A stretch of DNA of 59,929 nt from Bradyrhizobium canariense (GTDB taxonomy: Bacteria > Pseudomonadota > Alphaproteobacteria > Rhizobiales > Xanthobacteraceae), in the NCBI RefSeq assembly GCF_019402665.1, contig NZ_VSST01000082.1, positions 1 through 59,929 of the forward strand, given 5' to 3'. Positions 58,738 through 59,929 of this stretch are shown one piece after another (within the stretch, counting starts at the first letter, position 1; every line of letters starts with the position of its first letter). The position numbers and the translations under genes were made by a program. Below the pieces are notes generated by a model that did not search any database, was not told the origin of the DNA, and saw only the letters and a program-made list of their open reading frames with translations.

Positions 58738-58977
58738 GTGACTAAGCCAGGAAAGAAACGGGCCGGCGCCGCATCGCGCGAGGCGGGAGGCTCGCGTCAC
58801 GAGGAACCGGGGGAGGGCGGCGTCGAGGAGGCGGTCGCCTTCATCGCCGAGCAGGTCGGGGCGCTGCGCAAGCTGGCCGAGCGGCACAAGCTCGACGTGC
58901 TGCACTATCTCCTGGGAATGACCAAGCTGGAGGCCGACGAGCATCTGCGGCTGCGGAGCAAGCGCAGGCTGTCGTGA
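58738..58977 (+). CDS. Small hypothetical protein (79 aa)
   Basis: A 79-residue protein, GTG start: MTKPGKKRAGAASREAGGSR then a helical half (VEEAVAFIAEQVGALRKLAERHKLDVLHYLLGMTKLEADEHLRLR). The N-terminus is basic and disordered, the C-terminus forms one or two amphipathic helices. GGTGGGGG precedes the GTG. It is divergent from topA. I do not know the family, but the helix and good codon bias suggest a real gene. Confidence 0.65.
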   Translation: MTKPGKKRAGAASREAGGSRHEEPGEGGVEEAVAFIAEQVGALRKLAERHKLDVLHYLLGMTKLEADEHLRLRSKRRLS

Positions 58978-59293
58978 GGGGGGATGCCGAGCGGAATCGA
59001 TTACGCTGTCTCTCTCTCCGAGTCGTCCTGGCGAAAGCCAGGACCCATACCGCGAGGTCTATCGACCTGAGTGCGGTGCGAATTCCGGGTGACGAGTCTT
59101 CGCCAAACTCCTGCTTGGGACAATGGGTCCTGGCTTTCGCCAGGACGACGTTGGAGAGATGGCGCGCACCCGCTGACCGCCGCCGCGGCGGCGGCCGCGG
59201 CTTCAACGTGGTATCCGCGTCGGGAAGGTACCGCGGACCTTTTCCGTCAGCACATGCGCCTGATAGGCGCTACGCTCGCAATGACGGGTGAGG
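58978..59293. other. Spacer with a perfect long inverted repeat
   Basis: No gene supported in 316 bp. The 59023-59149 repeat fills much of it. Confidence 0.55.
59023..59149. repeat. Element with perfect 27-bp inverted ends
   Basis: The left arm (59023-59049, GTCGTCCTGGCGAAAGCCAG then GACCCAT) and the right arm (59123-59149) are perfect reverse complements over 27 bp, 73 nt apart. Each arm is itself a hairpin, GTCCTGGC-GAAA-GCCAGGAC. This is the structure of a MITE or REP-pair (BIME-like) element. Confidence 0.85.
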
Positions 59294-59848
59294 TTAGCCG
59301 TTGCGGCTTGCCATTTTGGCCAATCGCTGACCGAGATATTCGGCCGTGCTGAGGTCGGTCTGAGGCAAGACGCTGTCGACCAGATGCGTCGCAAGGCCAA
59401 GCTGGCTGCCCAACCGATTGCGGCCACTCGGATCCTCCCCACCCGGAATATCCAGTCCGCACCAGAGCATGCCGTGCTGCGCGGCCAGAATGGAAAAGTA
59501 GGTCAGTGTGTGGAGTTGATCGCCGCCTGCGCAGGCGCCGGTGGTGAACCCGGCTGCGAACATGTTGGCCCATTGTTGCCGGCTCCATCGATCGCTTGAA
59601 GCATCGGCAAACGCTTTGAATTGAGCGGCTGGTCCGCCCATATAGGTCGGGCTGCCAAATGCAACTGCGTCGGCGCGGTCGATCGTCTCCAGTAAGCTCT
59701 CATTCTGGAAGCGGCCTGACACGATGTCGCCGCCGGTGATGCGACATAGCGAGACCTCCGCCTTGCCATCCGCTCCGCGCGCAACCGCATGCGCCAGCTT
59801 CTCGGTGGTGCCTGAGATGGAAAAATAGACGATGGCGAGCAGGGGCAT
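59294..59848 (-). CDS. Flavodoxin/WrbA-like NADPH-dependent reductase
   Basis: A 184-residue flavodoxin-fold protein. The FMN-phosphate loop is SISGTTEKLA (residues 9-18), followed by ADAVAFGSPTYMGGPAAQFKAF, the FMN-ring loop with the GSPTYMG signature of WrbA/NAD(P)H:quinone oxidoreductase proteins. Then comes GFTTGACAGGDQLHTL. It should carry out two-electron reduction of quinones or serve as an FMN carrier. The ATG at 59848 is chosen since the first strand starts there; upstream ATGs at 59878 and 59923 would add an unrelated leader. The window ends shortly upstream. Confidence 0.87.
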   Translation of the reverse strand: MPLLAIVYFSISGTTEKLAHAVARGADGKAEVSLCRITGGDIVSGRFQNESLLETIDRADAVAFGSPTYMGGPAAQFKAFADASSDRWSRQQWANMFAAGFTTGACAGGDQLHTLTYFSILAAQHGMLWCGLDIPGGEDPSGRNRLGSQLGLATHLVDSVLPQTDLSTAEYLGQRLAKMASRNG

Positions 59849-59929
59849 GGTGGTGCCACTTTGGTGGGACCTCGCCATCTTTGACGCTGTCGATGTCTTG
59901 TACAAGTCCCGCCACGCCGTCATTGCGAG

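Noticed and set aside
1..59929. tRNA, rRNA, CRISPR array, prophage or complete insertion sequence
   Set aside because: I looked for cloverleaf ends, repeat-spacer arrays, integrase and transposase motifs and found none.

Overview
The window looks like a stretch of Bradyrhizobium chromosome, or of a close relative in the Nitrobacteraceae. The evidence is high GC, GC-rich third codon positions, alphaproteobacterial cell-cycle genes (mipZ, a divK-pleD pair), a PHB phasin, EipB (DUF1849), DUF1489, DUF3572, and several intergenic inverted-repeat families that I associate with Bradyrhizobium genomes. No rRNA, tRNA, CRISPR array, prophage or complete insertion sequence was seen. The genus call is inference; no database was searched.

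Layout. 0-9.1 kb is housekeeping and conserved hypotheticals: DUF599 membrane protein, GST, YidB-like protein, DUF1489, PanC, MipZ, an alpha/beta hydrolase, a VWA-like protein and a membrane-anchored J-domain protein. 9.3-16.8 kb holds a PBP5-type D,D-carboxypeptidase with a SPOR domain, a phasin behind a palindrome-rich promoter, a Tad-like VWA protein, and clpS-clpA (N-degron protease adaptor and unfoldase). 17-27 kb is accessory metabolism: a drug-type MFS pump, a 53-codon membrane protein, an aldo/keto reductase, a LysR regulator divergent from a dialkylglycine-decarboxylase-like enzyme plus an amino-acid binding protein, then an AraC regulator divergent from a nitrilase and an aldoxime dehydratase (aldoxime to nitrile to acid).

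27-41 kb returns to core functions: HAD phosphatase, orphan TRAP binding protein, lytic transglycosylase with SPOR-like tail, AzlCD exporter, TrmO, HIT protein, FemAB-like protein, glycerophosphodiesterase, two RidA proteins around EipB, the coupled operon DUF3572-dinB-ACT, and divK-pleD. 41-50.5 kb is the plastic part. It holds small minus-strand proteins (low-complexity secreted, GDCCVxC, a twin-arginine-leader mini-protein), a TetR/MFS pair with a clear operator, a truncated and frameshifted second copy of the MFS 3' end, a frameshifted plsY, a decayed copy of the rpmG 3' end, and dispersed repeats. 50.3-59.9 kb is again core: rpmG, a flavin monooxygenase, a NUDIX hydrolase, and the run topA, rnr and DUF983, then a flavodoxin-like reductase.

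The best functional unit is the aldoxime/nitrile cluster with its AraC-type direct repeats. The most unusual sequence signals are the gene debris of 47.4-49.5 kb, the twin-arginine mini-protein, and the zinc-ribbon extension on DinB. I did not find a convincing wholly new multi-gene system.
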